Below, in pieces: positions 1 to 8,975 of a DNA stretch of 39,730 nucleotides. Source of the stretch: a virus; IMG/VR virus record IMGVR_UViG_3300009431_000053, positions 1 to 39,730 of that record, one strand, 5' to 3'. How positions within the stretch are numbered: the first letter of the stretch is position 1; every line of letters starts with the position of its first letter. Position numbers and translations under genes: made by a program. Under the pieces are notes generated by a model. The model was not told where the DNA came from, searched no databases, and was given only the letters and a program-made list of their open reading frames with translations.

Positions 1-38
1 TAAAATTTATACTGTATAATAAAAAGGAGACAAATATA

Positions 39-428
39 ATGGATATTATAGACGATATGAAACGAATGTTAGGCACACCGGAGGAGATCGAAATATTGGG
101 TAATAGGATTAAAGCATATCCGCTCAAATTTGAGGAATATATGGAAGCATTGACCCTATTACCCATCCCTGATTTTACAATGGATGAAATTGAACAATTG
201 GATAAAGGGAACTCTCCCCAATCCGTAATGGAGAAAATGATGAATGATAATTTTTCACAGAAATCCTTTAAACATCAATCGTATGTTTTAAAAGTAACTT
301 TGGAAAAAAATAACATATCAACAGATTCACTTAATGATGATGTAAGATTATTTCATGCCATGAATCCGTTATATGTTTTGGTGTGGGAGATTTCACAACC
401 AACGGACGTATTAAAAAAAAACAAATAA
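39..428 (+). CDS. Tail assembly chaperone, short form (gpG-like)
   Basis: A 129-residue acidic protein just upstream of the tape-measure gene, the position held by the gpG/gpGT chaperone pair in long-tailed phages. The start is set by an AAGGAGAC ribosome site 8 nt before the ATG. Its last codons run over nine A residues, and a -1 shift there joins it to the reading frame that ends at 688. The function is inferred from position and the frameshift design, not from a recognised domain. Chaperones of this kind coat the tape measure while the tail tube polymerises and are absent from the finished virion. Confidence 0.7.
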   Translation: MDIIDDMKRMLGTPEEIEILGNRIKAYPLKFEEYMEALTLLPIPDFTMDEIEQLDKGNSPQSVMEKMMNDNFSQKSFKHQSYVLKVTLEKNNISTDSLNDDVRLFHAMNPLYVLVWEISQPTDVLKKNK

Positions 429-688
429 ATGTATTATCTCCGATTGAAATATTGACAGAAACGTATCACTACGATATAAAAACGATAATGAACGAACCAT
501 GTTCACGGATATGGTTATTAACTGAACGAGCGATTTCACAGATGGATGCATTGACGAAAGAACATTTAGGGCATACTGACGAGGGAATAAAGGAAGTTGA
601 AAAAACTGAATTTGGTGAAGATTGGGATAAAGCAACGGAAAAACCCGATTGGGTGAAAAATAAATGGTCACACAAGAAACAGATATAG
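383..688 (+). CDS. Tail assembly chaperone, frameshift extension (gpT-like)
   Basis: This frame is offset by -1 from the gene at 39 and overlaps its 3' end. The only in-frame start near its beginning is a GTG at 383 without a ribosome site, so it is probably reached by frameshifting: codons 39-422 read in frame 0, then 422-688 in frame -1, giving a protein of about 216 residues. The extension has several Trp residues and a charged C-terminus. It overlaps the tape-measure start at 664 by 25 nt, which suggests translational coupling. No domain is recognised. Confidence 0.65.
   Translation: MGDFTTNGRIKKKQINVLSPIEILTETYHYDIKTIMNEPCSRIWLLTERAISQMDALTKEHLGHTDEGIKEVEKTEFGEDWDKATEKPDWVKNKWSHKKQI
416..422 (+). 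promoter_or_regulatory. Programmed -1 ribosomal frameshift site A AAA AAC
   Basis: The heptamer is in the correct X XXY YYZ register for the upstream gene and sits two codons before its stop at 426-428. It is part of a run of nine A followed by C. Slippage of both tRNAs by -1 gives AAA pairing in both sites and enters the frame open to 688. I see no clear stimulatory stem-loop immediately downstream. Confidence 0.7.
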
Positions 689-1596
689 AACTTTTACGGG
701 TTCAGTGGAAAGATCAAGGCGCAAAAGATGTTAAGGATAGTCTTAATACTATTTCCAATATGGCACATTCTCTCACAAGTGCCTTTATGTCATTGATGAC
801 AACCACATTATCGCTTCAACAATCTAATTTATCGTTAATTCAGTCTTATTGGTCTTTGGCAGACGCCAAAAGGGAGATAAACCGATTATCTGAAAGACAA
901 TTTGGGTTGGATATTCGACAGGCGGAATTATCCCTTAAATTAGCACAAAGACAATATTTAATAACGCAACGAACAGGAAGAAGATTAGATGTCCAAATGG
1001 CTCAATTACGGGTTCAGTTGGCTTCCAGAGATATAACATTTCAGCAATGGCAAGTTGAGGATAAATTAAGAAATACCCGAAGAAATATGTCAATGACGGA
1101 GGAACGGTTGGCATTACAACGAAAACAAATGATCTTACAACGAAAAATGTTAATGGTTCAATATACTCTAATGATTGCCCAAATTGGAACAATGATAATG
1201 GTAACCTATCAACTTATCGCCGCCAAGATTATTGAGGCTTCGGTTACGACGTGGGGGGTTGGTCTTGCTATAATGGCAGGAGCAGTAGCAGGTGGAATTG
1301 CGTTGGCTCGATCAATTACCCCCGATATGCCTAAAGAATCGGAGGTTATGGCGGGAGAAACAACGGGAGAAATACCTGGGATGCAAACAAAAGGGGCGGA
1401 GGTTAAACAAGTAATGTCTGAAGGATTGGCATTTGTGCATGAAGGCGAATTCGTTCACAGAGGGGGGGGAACAACAAGCACAACAATCAATATTTGGGGT
1501 AATTTATCGACCGCTCAAGAAATAGTCAGTGAGATGGTCAGAAAGGGGTTATTGCATACGGAAACATCAAGTTATAATTTATCGGCGGGGTTATAA
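664..1596 (+). CDS. Short tape measure protein
   Basis: A 310-residue protein that is likely the tail-length ruler. Residues 1-165 are helical and coiled-coil-like, rich in Gln, Arg and Leu. Residues about 165-225 are hydrophobic, with two likely membrane-spanning segments. The C-terminus carries an EGEFVHRGGG stretch followed by TTINIWG, which resembles the C-terminal end of many phage tape measures. It follows the frameshifted chaperone pair and precedes tail-tip genes, the usual order. It is very short for the family; at about 1.5 A per residue it would specify a tail near 45 nm. Its stop overlaps the next start (TAATG). Confidence 0.7.
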   Translation: MVTQETDIELLRVQWKDQGAKDVKDSLNTISNMAHSLTSAFMSLMTTTLSLQQSNLSLIQSYWSLADAKREINRLSERQFGLDIRQAELSLKLAQRQYLITQRTGRRLDVQMAQLRVQLASRDITFQQWQVEDKLRNTRRNMSMTEERLALQRKQMILQRKMLMVQYTLMIAQIGTMIMVTYQLIAAKIIEASVTTWGVGLAIMAGAVAGGIALARSITPDMPKESEVMAGETTGEIPGMQTKGAEVKQVMSEGLAFVHEGEFVHRGGGTTSTTINIWGNLSTAQEIVSEMVRKGLLHTETSSYNLSAGL

Positions 1597-2036
1597 TGGC
1601 ATATGAAGAACAATTTAAATTAGTTTACGGTGGAACGACAGTTTTATTTGCAGTAAGACCAGGAGAATTAAAAATTGATCCAGATATAATGGTCGCTGAA
1701 CAAAGTATTCCAGGTGGATTGGAATCGGTAATTCAATCAATGGGATCCAATTCACATAAATTCACATTTTCCATCCCATTATATGATACTCGGCTTATTA
1801 GTGTTACGGGAGGAACAATTCCGAGTGATGTTGTGGACACTTTACAGGATTGGGCAAGGAATGGTCGAGATTTGGATTTTTATTGCGATTATGTAACAAA
1901 TGTTTTGGGGGGGGCTTATCAACACACAAAAATCATGAAATTGGATATTGTCGAGAAATCGGGAATCGGTTATCATTTGACTGATAGGGTTGCCACTTAT
2001 GTCATTAATATAACTCTCGTTGGATATAGTTCTTGA
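1596..2036 (+). CDS. Probable baseplate or tail-tip protein
   Basis: A 146-residue beta-rich protein between the tape measure and the large hub-like protein. It begins at the overlapping TAATG. The sequence contains alternating hydrophobic strands and a FSIPLYDTRL segment, in the style of small tail-tip or LysM-type baseplate adaptor proteins that follow the tape measure. I do not recognise a specific family, so the tail role rests on position. Confidence 0.5.
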   Translation: MAYEEQFKLVYGGTTVLFAVRPGELKIDPDIMVAEQSIPGGLESVIQSMGSNSHKFTFSIPLYDTRLISVTGGTIPSDVVDTLQDWARNGRDLDFYCDYVTNVLGGAYQHTKIMKLDIVEKSGIGYHLTDRVATYVINITLVGYSS

Positions 2037-2045
2037 GGAATAAAA

Positions 2046-5042
2046 ATGAAAGGATATATTCCAGAAGGAAGTTATTTCATTTTTCGCGAATTATTCGAGA
2101 ATGAAACGATTGGTTCATCTGGCAATGAGATTAAAAATTATACGGTATCCTCAACAGATTTAAAAATTATTGATCATCAACATTCTACCAAGAATAAACA
2201 AAAAATGCTGATATTCGAGGGTGGACATGATATTCTCGATGAATGGGCCGAACATAATGCTGTTATGGAACCCAATTCATTTGTTACTGATGTTAGTTTT
2301 CTTATAAATGCATTCGACCCGAATAATGCTGATGTTCTTACAATCAACTTGATGAACAATTTAGGGAACCATATTGTCCGAATCCGATTAACTCAAGGAC
2401 AAGTTTGGGTTTATGTGGTACAAGAAACGGCATGGAGACAGGTTGAAGGAGTACCTGTATATTTAGACGATGAATGGCATGAGTTCAGATTCCTTATTCA
2501 TCAGGTTAATTCTTATATGTCTGGAGGATATTTCGAGTTTTTCATGGACGGATATAAATTATGGTACAATCCCATAGGATTAATATTGGAGAATGTTCCT
2601 GGTGATGAATTGGAAACTATTGTGGCTCCAATTCTTCCCGATACAACAAAACCCACAACTCACAGATTTGAGATGGAAAAAGACGGGAATGGTGGCACAT
2701 GGTATATTGGAGGAATTGTTGGAAAAGATTGGGCCGATATGATAGAACAACCTGATGGGTGTCCATTTTATGAGGTTGTAATTGAAGGGAATGATAAAGC
2801 CAAATACCATAAACTCAAATCCAATATTTCTCAATTAAATGTTGGGAAATTGACGGGAGAAGTATCTGAATGCAAACTCGATTTAATTTATCCCATGATA
2901 GCGGATTGGTGGGATGATATTTATACTTCTAATAATGACGATGAACCTGAACATATTTCATGCGATAATAAAGCATTGGTATTCATTCAACAATCTCAAT
3001 TAATATATCACGATTATAAAGCTGGAGTTGTTGCGCCTGATTTCGACATTCTTGTTTGTCCCAATGCAATTGCGGGTTTCAATTCTGCTCAAGTGGGAGA
3101 TTATGTTTGGATTTTCTGTCAGGGAATATCCGAAAATAATTGGTTCGAAATAACGAATATATCAGGGGATGAATTGACATTAGATCACAATATGACCGCC
3201 AATCCAACAACAGATATATCCTATATGATTGTCAGAGGAATGCCACGAATCAATAGTCCTTCATTGGGAGATTATATTCTGATTGGTCAATTCAAACGGA
3301 TAAATTATAAATGGTCTGCCCGTCCAACGATCGAGATAACTTTATTGTCTGATTTGTATATTGCAGTTCAAAAACTGATATATTCTGATTCTTCCCGATT
3401 CTATAAAAAGTTATTGACTGATGTTTTATGGGGGCATTTTGCTGACCCACCAAATGAAATCGTGGACGGGGCAGAATATAGAGGGAATTATCATGGTTTA
3501 TTACATCTATTGGATTTGACCGGATTGGGATACAGATATTACCATGATCAAGTATTTAATGCCAACATTTACAATGTGACCGAAGATACTCAAGATTCTG
3601 TCGTTACGAAGGTATATGATATAAAGACATCTTTGTATAATGCTATAAAATCCGTTGCTGAAACTTTGTTATTAGAATTTCAGGAATATGCCGATTTCGA
3701 GTTCAGAAATGAACATATAATATTTTTCCGAGATCGAAGGGATGAAGAAGGAACCCCGATATTAGATTTATGGAGCGGTCAATCAACCTATGTGATGGAC
3801 AGAATAAATCGTTCAATATTGGGATGTCAATTGGAGCAGGGAACGGAGAACTATGTTGATTATGTTGCATGTCAGGGGGCGCATGACGATAAGGGATACC
3901 CTTTAATCGGTGACTATCCTCATAATTATAATATTGAAGGAAACACACGAGACAAAAAAGAATCCAATCAATCTATTCGTGGTCAAGATTTGTGTAATGA
4001 AAATGCTCAATATATGCATGAGGATTTGGCACGAAAACCCATTGAAGGTCATATTCAAGTCGAGAATACCAATCGAATTGAAACGTGGTTTGATGATACG
4101 GATTACGATGATTCTATTGCGGATGACTGTTATGACCGCATTACAGCAGATAAATGGTGGAATGGTCAGAGTAATTGGTTTTTGGGGAACTGTAATGGCG
4201 TGTATGCTCTCGATGAGAAAGACAGAACTAATCAGGCGCATCTTTACCGCAAACCCCTTACATTGCTTGGAGAGGTGGCAGAATCTCATTTCTCTGATGC
4301 TTCATCATTCAAATTCATTATTAAAGGGGTTAGATGGGAATTTTCCCGTCAGGGAGCAGTAATGAAGATTCAACCAAATGTTAGACCTTGGGAAATTGCT
4401 AAACATTTTGCGGACACTCGGAGGCAGATTGATTGGGTCGAAAAAAACTTTATTGACCCCGATATTCAAGAATGTAATTTGTTACCCGTTCCCACGGAAC
4501 ATTATGATATATTTGAGGATGTGGGGATTACAATATATCCCGAACATAATCATGCTTCGTGGTTTTTGGTTATGGTTGGAGCAGATTTGCAGGTTGAATT
4601 GAATCCATTTAATCATACATTCCCTGGTCAACCCCTGGGATATGGATTTATGGTAAGGGATAGCGTAGGGCCTGGGGCGTGGCAACCCTGCAATGTCAAA
4701 CTTCAAGGAACAAATTTCATAATTGACATTGTTGAAGTTGGAACTGAAATTCGATTTGGAGTGGGTTCTCCTGCGAATTATTCATGGACAGGTGTAAAAA
4801 ATAGGGCATTATTGGATGTTGTGGCTCTTGGTTTTGGTTCGGGTGATGATATTGATATAATGTGGTTTTTGACCAATGAATATTTAGCCGAAGATCAACC
4901 ATGTCCAAGAGGAACAACAGCTCCTCAAGTATCGGTTCCGAATATTGATGGATATACTGAATGGTGGGAACAATATATGGTTACGATATATTCAGAGGGA
5001 CAGATTCCTGTTACAACATATATGACATTCCATATTCCATGA
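2046..5042 (+). CDS. Large tail hub / tip protein with lectin-like N-terminal domain
   Basis: At 998 residues this is the largest protein in the window. Residues about 70-180 look like a concanavalin/LamG-type beta-sandwich (strand-rich, ending in an EFFMDGYKLWYNP segment), a fold used for sugar binding. The middle third (about 440-640) resembles the tail-hub proteins of siphoviruses that form the tube cap. The C-terminal part is beta-rich, suggesting receptor or glycan contact. It follows the tape measure and small tip gene. The hub role is inferred from size, composition and position; individual domains need structure comparison. Confidence 0.55.
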   Translation: MKGYIPEGSYFIFRELFENETIGSSGNEIKNYTVSSTDLKIIDHQHSTKNKQKMLIFEGGHDILDEWAEHNAVMEPNSFVTDVSFLINAFDPNNADVLTINLMNNLGNHIVRIRLTQGQVWVYVVQETAWRQVEGVPVYLDDEWHEFRFLIHQVNSYMSGGYFEFFMDGYKLWYNPIGLILENVPGDELETIVAPILPDTTKPTTHRFEMEKDGNGGTWYIGGIVGKDWADMIEQPDGCPFYEVVIEGNDKAKYHKLKSNISQLNVGKLTGEVSECKLDLIYPMIADWWDDIYTSNNDDEPEHISCDNKALVFIQQSQLIYHDYKAGVVAPDFDILVCPNAIAGFNSAQVGDYVWIFCQGISENNWFEITNISGDELTLDHNMTANPTTDISYMIVRGMPRINSPSLGDYILIGQFKRINYKWSARPTIEITLLSDLYIAVQKLIYSDSSRFYKKLLTDVLWGHFADPPNEIVDGAEYRGNYHGLLHLLDLTGLGYRYYHDQVFNANIYNVTEDTQDSVVTKVYDIKTSLYNAIKSVAETLLLEFQEYADFEFRNEHIIFFRDRRDEEGTPILDLWSGQSTYVMDRINRSILGCQLEQGTENYVDYVACQGAHDDKGYPLIGDYPHNYNIEGNTRDKKESNQSIRGQDLCNENAQYMHEDLARKPIEGHIQVENTNRIETWFDDTDYDDSIADDCYDRITADKWWNGQSNWFLGNCNGVYALDEKDRTNQAHLYRKPLTLLGEVAESHFSDASSFKFIIKGVRWEFSRQGAVMKIQPNVRPWEIAKHFADTRRQIDWVEKNFIDPDIQECNLLPVPTEHYDIFEDVGITIYPEHNHASWFLVMVGADLQVELNPFNHTFPGQPLGYGFMVRDSVGPGAWQPCNVKLQGTNFIIDIVEVGTEIRFGVGSPANYSWTGVKNRALLDVVALGFGSGDDIDIMWFLTNEYLAEDQPCPRGTTAPQVSVPNIDGYTEWWEQYMVTIYSEGQIPVTTYMTFHIP

Positions 5043-5052
5043 GGATAATATT

Positions 5053-6090
5053 ATGATCGAAAAAGTGAGAATATACGGAGAAGTTACGGTAACACGTTAT
5101 CAATCAAATAAAAGATTCGATAAGTTGATTAAAAAATCGATTGAATTTCCTTCAAAGATGAATGGAGAGGATTGGAGAAAACTGAAAGAATTAAAGGTTC
5201 AAGAAGATATTGGGCGAAATTTGTTGTTGCCTCTTTTTTCAGATAGGTGTGTTGAATTGGTCGGTTATACTGTTGGGAATTGGCATAATCTATTTACTGA
5301 CTATCGAAATCGATTAACCCAAATGAATGTGTGTAATTTTCCATTAATGGTGTCTGTGAATGCGGGTGTTTGCACGACACCAGGATGGGAAACATTTTTT
5401 CCCGAATTAATTAAATTGGGGTTAGGCAATACAACTCCTACAATATTGGACACTGATTTAGATATTCCTGTTGATGAAACATTAAGGAACACACACAATT
5501 CTAAATTTGGAGGAGTTGAATCCCAAGCATATAAAACAGGTTTGGGATTTCGATGGGACAATATCGCAAAATATAACGCAATATATTTATCTGATGAATT
5601 TAATAATTTAGAAGCTCCCATAACAGAAGTGGGGTTGTTTCTGCCATATATGGATATTGGGCATTATTATGTTGATGATGATGGATATGTTTTATTCAAT
5701 TGTGAAACACCTTTGGCTCCAGGTGAACCGACACGAAATCCAAATACTTTTTGGTCTGTTTTAAATGTATTTGTCATGCTTCTTGATGGCGGGAATTGGG
5801 AAGGGCATGTTCTAAATCAACAACAGATAGATGCCAATCGAGAAAGTCAGAGAATATATTGTGATGTGGGGTCAATCGATGCGGGAACAGCAAGAGCATT
5901 GGTTATATTTACTCCCCGTTATGATTGTGTTGGAACTGTATGGCATGGGTGGATGGGCGAATTTGGAACAAATTTGGGGTTCGATAATGGTCGAATGGTG
6001 GCGAGAAGGGTAATGCCCGTTTCATTCGTTAAAAATCCGAATCATACATTAACAGTTACATGGCAGATATTTTTCGACAGGGGGGAATGA
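5053..6090 (+). CDS. Tail fibre / tip structural protein, paralog 1
   Basis: A 345-residue protein starting after a GAGGATAAT ribosome site. It contains a pattern common in phage tail-fibre and tip proteins: a short N-terminal strand (IYGEVTVTRY), a LGLGNTTPT turn followed by a TDLDIPVDE segment, an ITEVGLF strand, and a closing TVTWQIFFDR strand. The next gene shares the opening (IYGEV versus IWGEV) and the closing strand (WQIFFDR versus WYIHFDR), so the two are probably divergent duplicates. Confidence 0.55.
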   Translation: MIEKVRIYGEVTVTRYQSNKRFDKLIKKSIEFPSKMNGEDWRKLKELKVQEDIGRNLLLPLFSDRCVELVGYTVGNWHNLFTDYRNRLTQMNVCNFPLMVSVNAGVCTTPGWETFFPELIKLGLGNTTPTILDTDLDIPVDETLRNTHNSKFGGVESQAYKTGLGFRWDNIAKYNAIYLSDEFNNLEAPITEVGLFLPYMDIGHYYVDDDGYVLFNCETPLAPGEPTRNPNTFWSVLNVFVMLLDGGNWEGHVLNQQQIDANRESQRIYCDVGSIDAGTARALVIFTPRYDCVGTVWHGWMGEFGTNLGFDNGRMVARRVMPVSFVKNPNHTLTVTWQIFFDRGE

Positions 6091-6091
6091 G

Positions 6092-7033
6092 ATGAAAATA
6101 TGGGGTGAAGTTGAAATTGTCTTAACAGATAAATATGGAAAGATAAAGAAAAAAGTTCTTCAAAGAAATATGCTCATGGGCAGATTTTTCGATAGATTGG
6201 CAATGGCAATGACGAATTGTGGAGGAACGACATTGGGATATGAAGCATTGTCATCATTACATGACCCATTGCATAATAAGGGAATTACTCAACATGTTCA
6301 AGGCATTGAATTGAACGCTGTAATAACCGCATTTATTGATGATTATAAAATTGGATTTCACCCTGAACTTATAGGGTTGGGTCAAAATTCGACACCTCCC
6401 AATAAAAAACAAAATGGATTAATTGCTCCATTTATCGCAAATGGATATAGAAATGCGCACACATCGATGGAACCTCTTGGGCCTATATTGGGCGGTTCAA
6501 CTACGGATAATGATTCGATTCGAATTGGCACAATTTATCCTCCAGGAGTTTCAATATTACCAATATGGGAACTCGGATTATTTTGGAATCAATGGATGGG
6601 GAGCGTTCGGGCATTCGATGGAGCGAATCAGATTGATTTTACTCGTGGTGGAGCGGGGAATTTGGCATGGGAAATTTACAATGTTCATGTTGTGAATACT
6701 GCACAGGCGTATCAAACATTAAGAGATGACAGTTTGGGGTTGCCTAATACAATATTTAGTTGGGATAGATTGAATCAGGTTATAACATTGGGTAATATTC
6801 CTGTCCCATCTCCTGCCAATAATGTGGTTTTGATTTCATTTTCTCCTCACAGGGATCATGTGGCGGATATTGGCGGAATTGGGAATATAACAAGTTTCAC
6901 TCCCCCTCCTGATGATTCGGTTTTAAATCGATTACCTCAAATGGTGGCAAGAATAGCATTGGAGGAGGTAATCGAAAAGTTTTCCACTGACCTTTTGTCT
7001 GTCGTATGGTATATTCATTTTGATAGACAATAA
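6092..7033 (+). CDS. Tail fibre / tip structural protein, paralog 2
   Basis: A 313-residue protein related in layout to the preceding gene, from which it is separated by one base. It has the N-terminal IWGEVEI strand, a LGQNSTPP turn, an IWELGLFWN strand and a final VVWYIHFDR strand. It is the last gene of the contiguous structural block; a small inverted repeat and a new promoter-like region follow. Tail-tip function is inferred from these patterns and from position. Confidence 0.55.
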   Translation: MKIWGEVEIVLTDKYGKIKKKVLQRNMLMGRFFDRLAMAMTNCGGTTLGYEALSSLHDPLHNKGITQHVQGIELNAVITAFIDDYKIGFHPELIGLGQNSTPPNKKQNGLIAPFIANGYRNAHTSMEPLGPILGGSTTDNDSIRIGTIYPPGVSILPIWELGLFWNQWMGSVRAFDGANQIDFTRGGAGNLAWEIYNVHVVNTAQAYQTLRDDSLGLPNTIFSWDRLNQVITLGNIPVPSPANNVVLISFSPHRDHVADIGGIGNITSFTPPPDDSVLNRLPQMVARIALEEVIEKFSTDLLSVVWYIHFDRQ

Positions 7034-7096
7034 CGAAAAATATATATGTCTATAAATCGTATAATGGAATGATATAGAATTAACGGAGACCATTGT
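7023..7096 (+). promoter_or_regulatory. Intergenic inverted repeat, TATA-like promoter and ribosome site
   Basis: ATAGACA (7023-7029) pairs with TGTCTAT (7047-7053) around the stop codon of the previous gene. The spacer includes an AAAATATATATG stretch that fits an archaeal TATA box, and a CGGAGACC ribosome site precedes the ATG at 7097. The arrangement could end the structural transcript and start a new one. Confidence 0.4.
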
Positions 7097-7861
7097 ATGA
7101 AATCAAAACATGTAGATGTCGTATTCGACATAACAAACAACAAACAAATTGAACTGATTGACCGATTCATCAAGGAAGAAACTGCTGATGGATTGGGGGC
7201 GAAAATACCTTCATTTAAGGTTCACCTGGTTCCACAACCACGACCAACCCCGGATATGTTACGGGATTTTTATGACGGTTGGTTGTATGGGCCGAATGAA
7301 GGGAGAAATGCTTTTTCCCGTCGAACTGTCAGGGGGGAAATTAAAGAAAAAGGATTGAATATTCTTGATGCAACGATGGAGGATCCCGAAAATATTCGAG
7401 ATCGACCGAATTGGGAACATCTTGCCATAATATTTCCCAACTCAAGAGGGAAAATACCTCAATCCATAAAGGCACAATTTCAACGAGCAGGGAAAAAGAA
7501 GGATAGTATAAAATCTGACCGAGTGGACGAAATGGGAAATCGCATAGAGGTATCCCTCCCTCAATTTTATTGGAGAGAAAGATATGCGAAAAAGATTCTC
7601 GTTTTGTTATTTTATCGTACTCCATCGGTTGAGGCAATGAACAGATATGACCGAATCTGGATATGTCATAAATCCCACATGGACAAGGTCAAACGCCGAT
7701 GTCGAAAATGCGGAAATGATATGCGGTTTAACAAAAAGACATATGATGAAATGCTCTGTAAAAAATGCGGTAGACATGAAGCTCATCCCAAAATAATATA
7801 TGTGGGGGACGATTTTTCCAAGATCGATTTATATGATGAATACGAAAAGGTGATGGGATAA
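7097..7861 (+). CDS. Unknown protein with C-terminal zinc ribbon
   Basis: A 254-residue protein of unknown function. Residues about 200-235 form a clear zinc ribbon with two CxxC pairs (CRKCG and CKKCG) about 20 residues apart. The N-terminal two thirds are mixed alpha/beta and match no family I know. It begins the three-gene set that continues with a glycosyltransferase (one base away) and a sulfotransferase, so it may belong to the same surface- or particle-modifying function, but nothing in the sequence proves that. Confidence 0.5.
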   Translation: MKSKHVDVVFDITNNKQIELIDRFIKEETADGLGAKIPSFKVHLVPQPRPTPDMLRDFYDGWLYGPNEGRNAFSRRTVRGEIKEKGLNILDATMEDPENIRDRPNWEHLAIIFPNSRGKIPQSIKAQFQRAGKKKDSIKSDRVDEMGNRIEVSLPQFYWRERYAKKILVLLFYRTPSVEAMNRYDRIWICHKSHMDKVKRRCRKCGNDMRFNKKTYDEMLCKKCGRHEAHPKIIYVGDDFSKIDLYDEYEKVMG

Positions 7862-7862
7862 G

Positions 7863-8975
7863 ATGTCCGGATTGACGGCCATCGCAGACAAGAATATGAT
7901 ATATGAAACACCACTTCCTCCATCTGCATCCAATCGATTCAAAAAAGGCAAAGATAAATTTTTATTGGTTATTGGCAAATGGGATTTTTCTGCCATCGGT
8001 AAATTTTTATGTGATGGAATAAATAAATACGTGAAGGGATGGAGGGCGAGATGTATTGTCTCCAATCCTCATTCTTTTAGGTGGCCGACCGATCTTCTCG
8101 AAAAAGATATAGATTATAATGAGATGAAGCAACTGTATCATATGGCGGATTTCATATTATATACGAGTTCATCGTATTATTACAAACCACATGGGATAAC
8201 TCCGCCACCCAATATTCCACGAGGGATATGGCATGGTGGAGTTTTTTATAGACAAAACTATGAATTTATTAATGAACTAATCCACCCACATTTTGATTAT
8301 ATTTTTACTCATTATGATTTGGTTAATCTGTCTGATCGAAATATTGAATTACAGGCACCCATTGATACAGAAAAATATAAATTTAATAAGAAAAAATGGA
8401 ATGGGAAATTAATCATTGGTCACAGTCCTTCAAGAAGGGAAGTAAAAAAAACAGAGGTATTTCTTAAAGCATTTAAAATATTAGATAAGAAATTTCCCAA
8501 TATTTTAATTCAGGAATTAATCGAAAAGGTTCATTATGATGAATCTATGGAGAGAAAGAAGGAATGCCATATATTTTTTGACCAAATTTTACAAAGATAT
8601 ATTCCTGAAAAATGCAAAAAGACAAGAGGGTATGGAACAAGTCTTATTGAGGCGGGAAGTTTTGGTTCTATATGTTTATGTGATACTGATCGAGCGAACA
8701 ATTCCCCCATAATCCGAGTAAGAAATAAAAATGATATTGTAAGAGAAATATCAAAATTAATTAATAATCGAAATGGACTCGAAAAGTTATCCAAACAGAC
8801 AAGAAGATGGGTTGAAAAAACTCACGACATTGAGATTTTGGCAAAATATTTTATTGACCAAATATCTGATACAAGGGAGATTAATATAATCAATAATCGT
8901 CTTATATTGCGATTGAATAAACCATTACGGTTAATGGAAATTTCTGGATGGAATGGAGGAATGGGTATAAAATGA
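7863..8975 (+). CDS. GT-B fold glycosyltransferase
   Basis: A 370-residue protein likely to transfer a sugar from a nucleotide donor. The C-terminal half has family-4-like signatures: a GHSPSRREVKKTE segment after the domain linker and a YGTSLIEAGSFGSICL segment in place of the usual donor-binding ExG...PV region. The N-terminal half is a Rossmann-like acceptor domain. The gene overlaps the next start by ATGA, implying joint expression with the sulfotransferase. The target could be virion glycoprotein, host surface layer or modified DNA; sequence alone cannot decide. Confidence 0.6.
   Translation: MSGLTAIADKNMIYETPLPPSASNRFKKGKDKFLLVIGKWDFSAIGKFLCDGINKYVKGWRARCIVSNPHSFRWPTDLLEKDIDYNEMKQLYHMADFILYTSSSYYYKPHGITPPPNIPRGIWHGGVFYRQNYEFINELIHPHFDYIFTHYDLVNLSDRNIELQAPIDTEKYKFNKKKWNGKLIIGHSPSRREVKKTEVFLKAFKILDKKFPNILIQELIEKVHYDESMERKKECHIFFDQILQRYIPEKCKKTRGYGTSLIEAGSFGSICLCDTDRANNSPIIRVRNKNDIVREISKLINNRNGLEKLSKQTRRWVEKTHDIEILAKYFIDQISDTREINIINNRLILRLNKPLRLMEISGWNGGMGIK

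Noticed and set aside
3910-4362. Open frame of 150 codons inside the large hub gene
   Set aside because: It is a shadow frame: the 998-residue hub gene is continuous through it and the shadow lacks a ribosome site.
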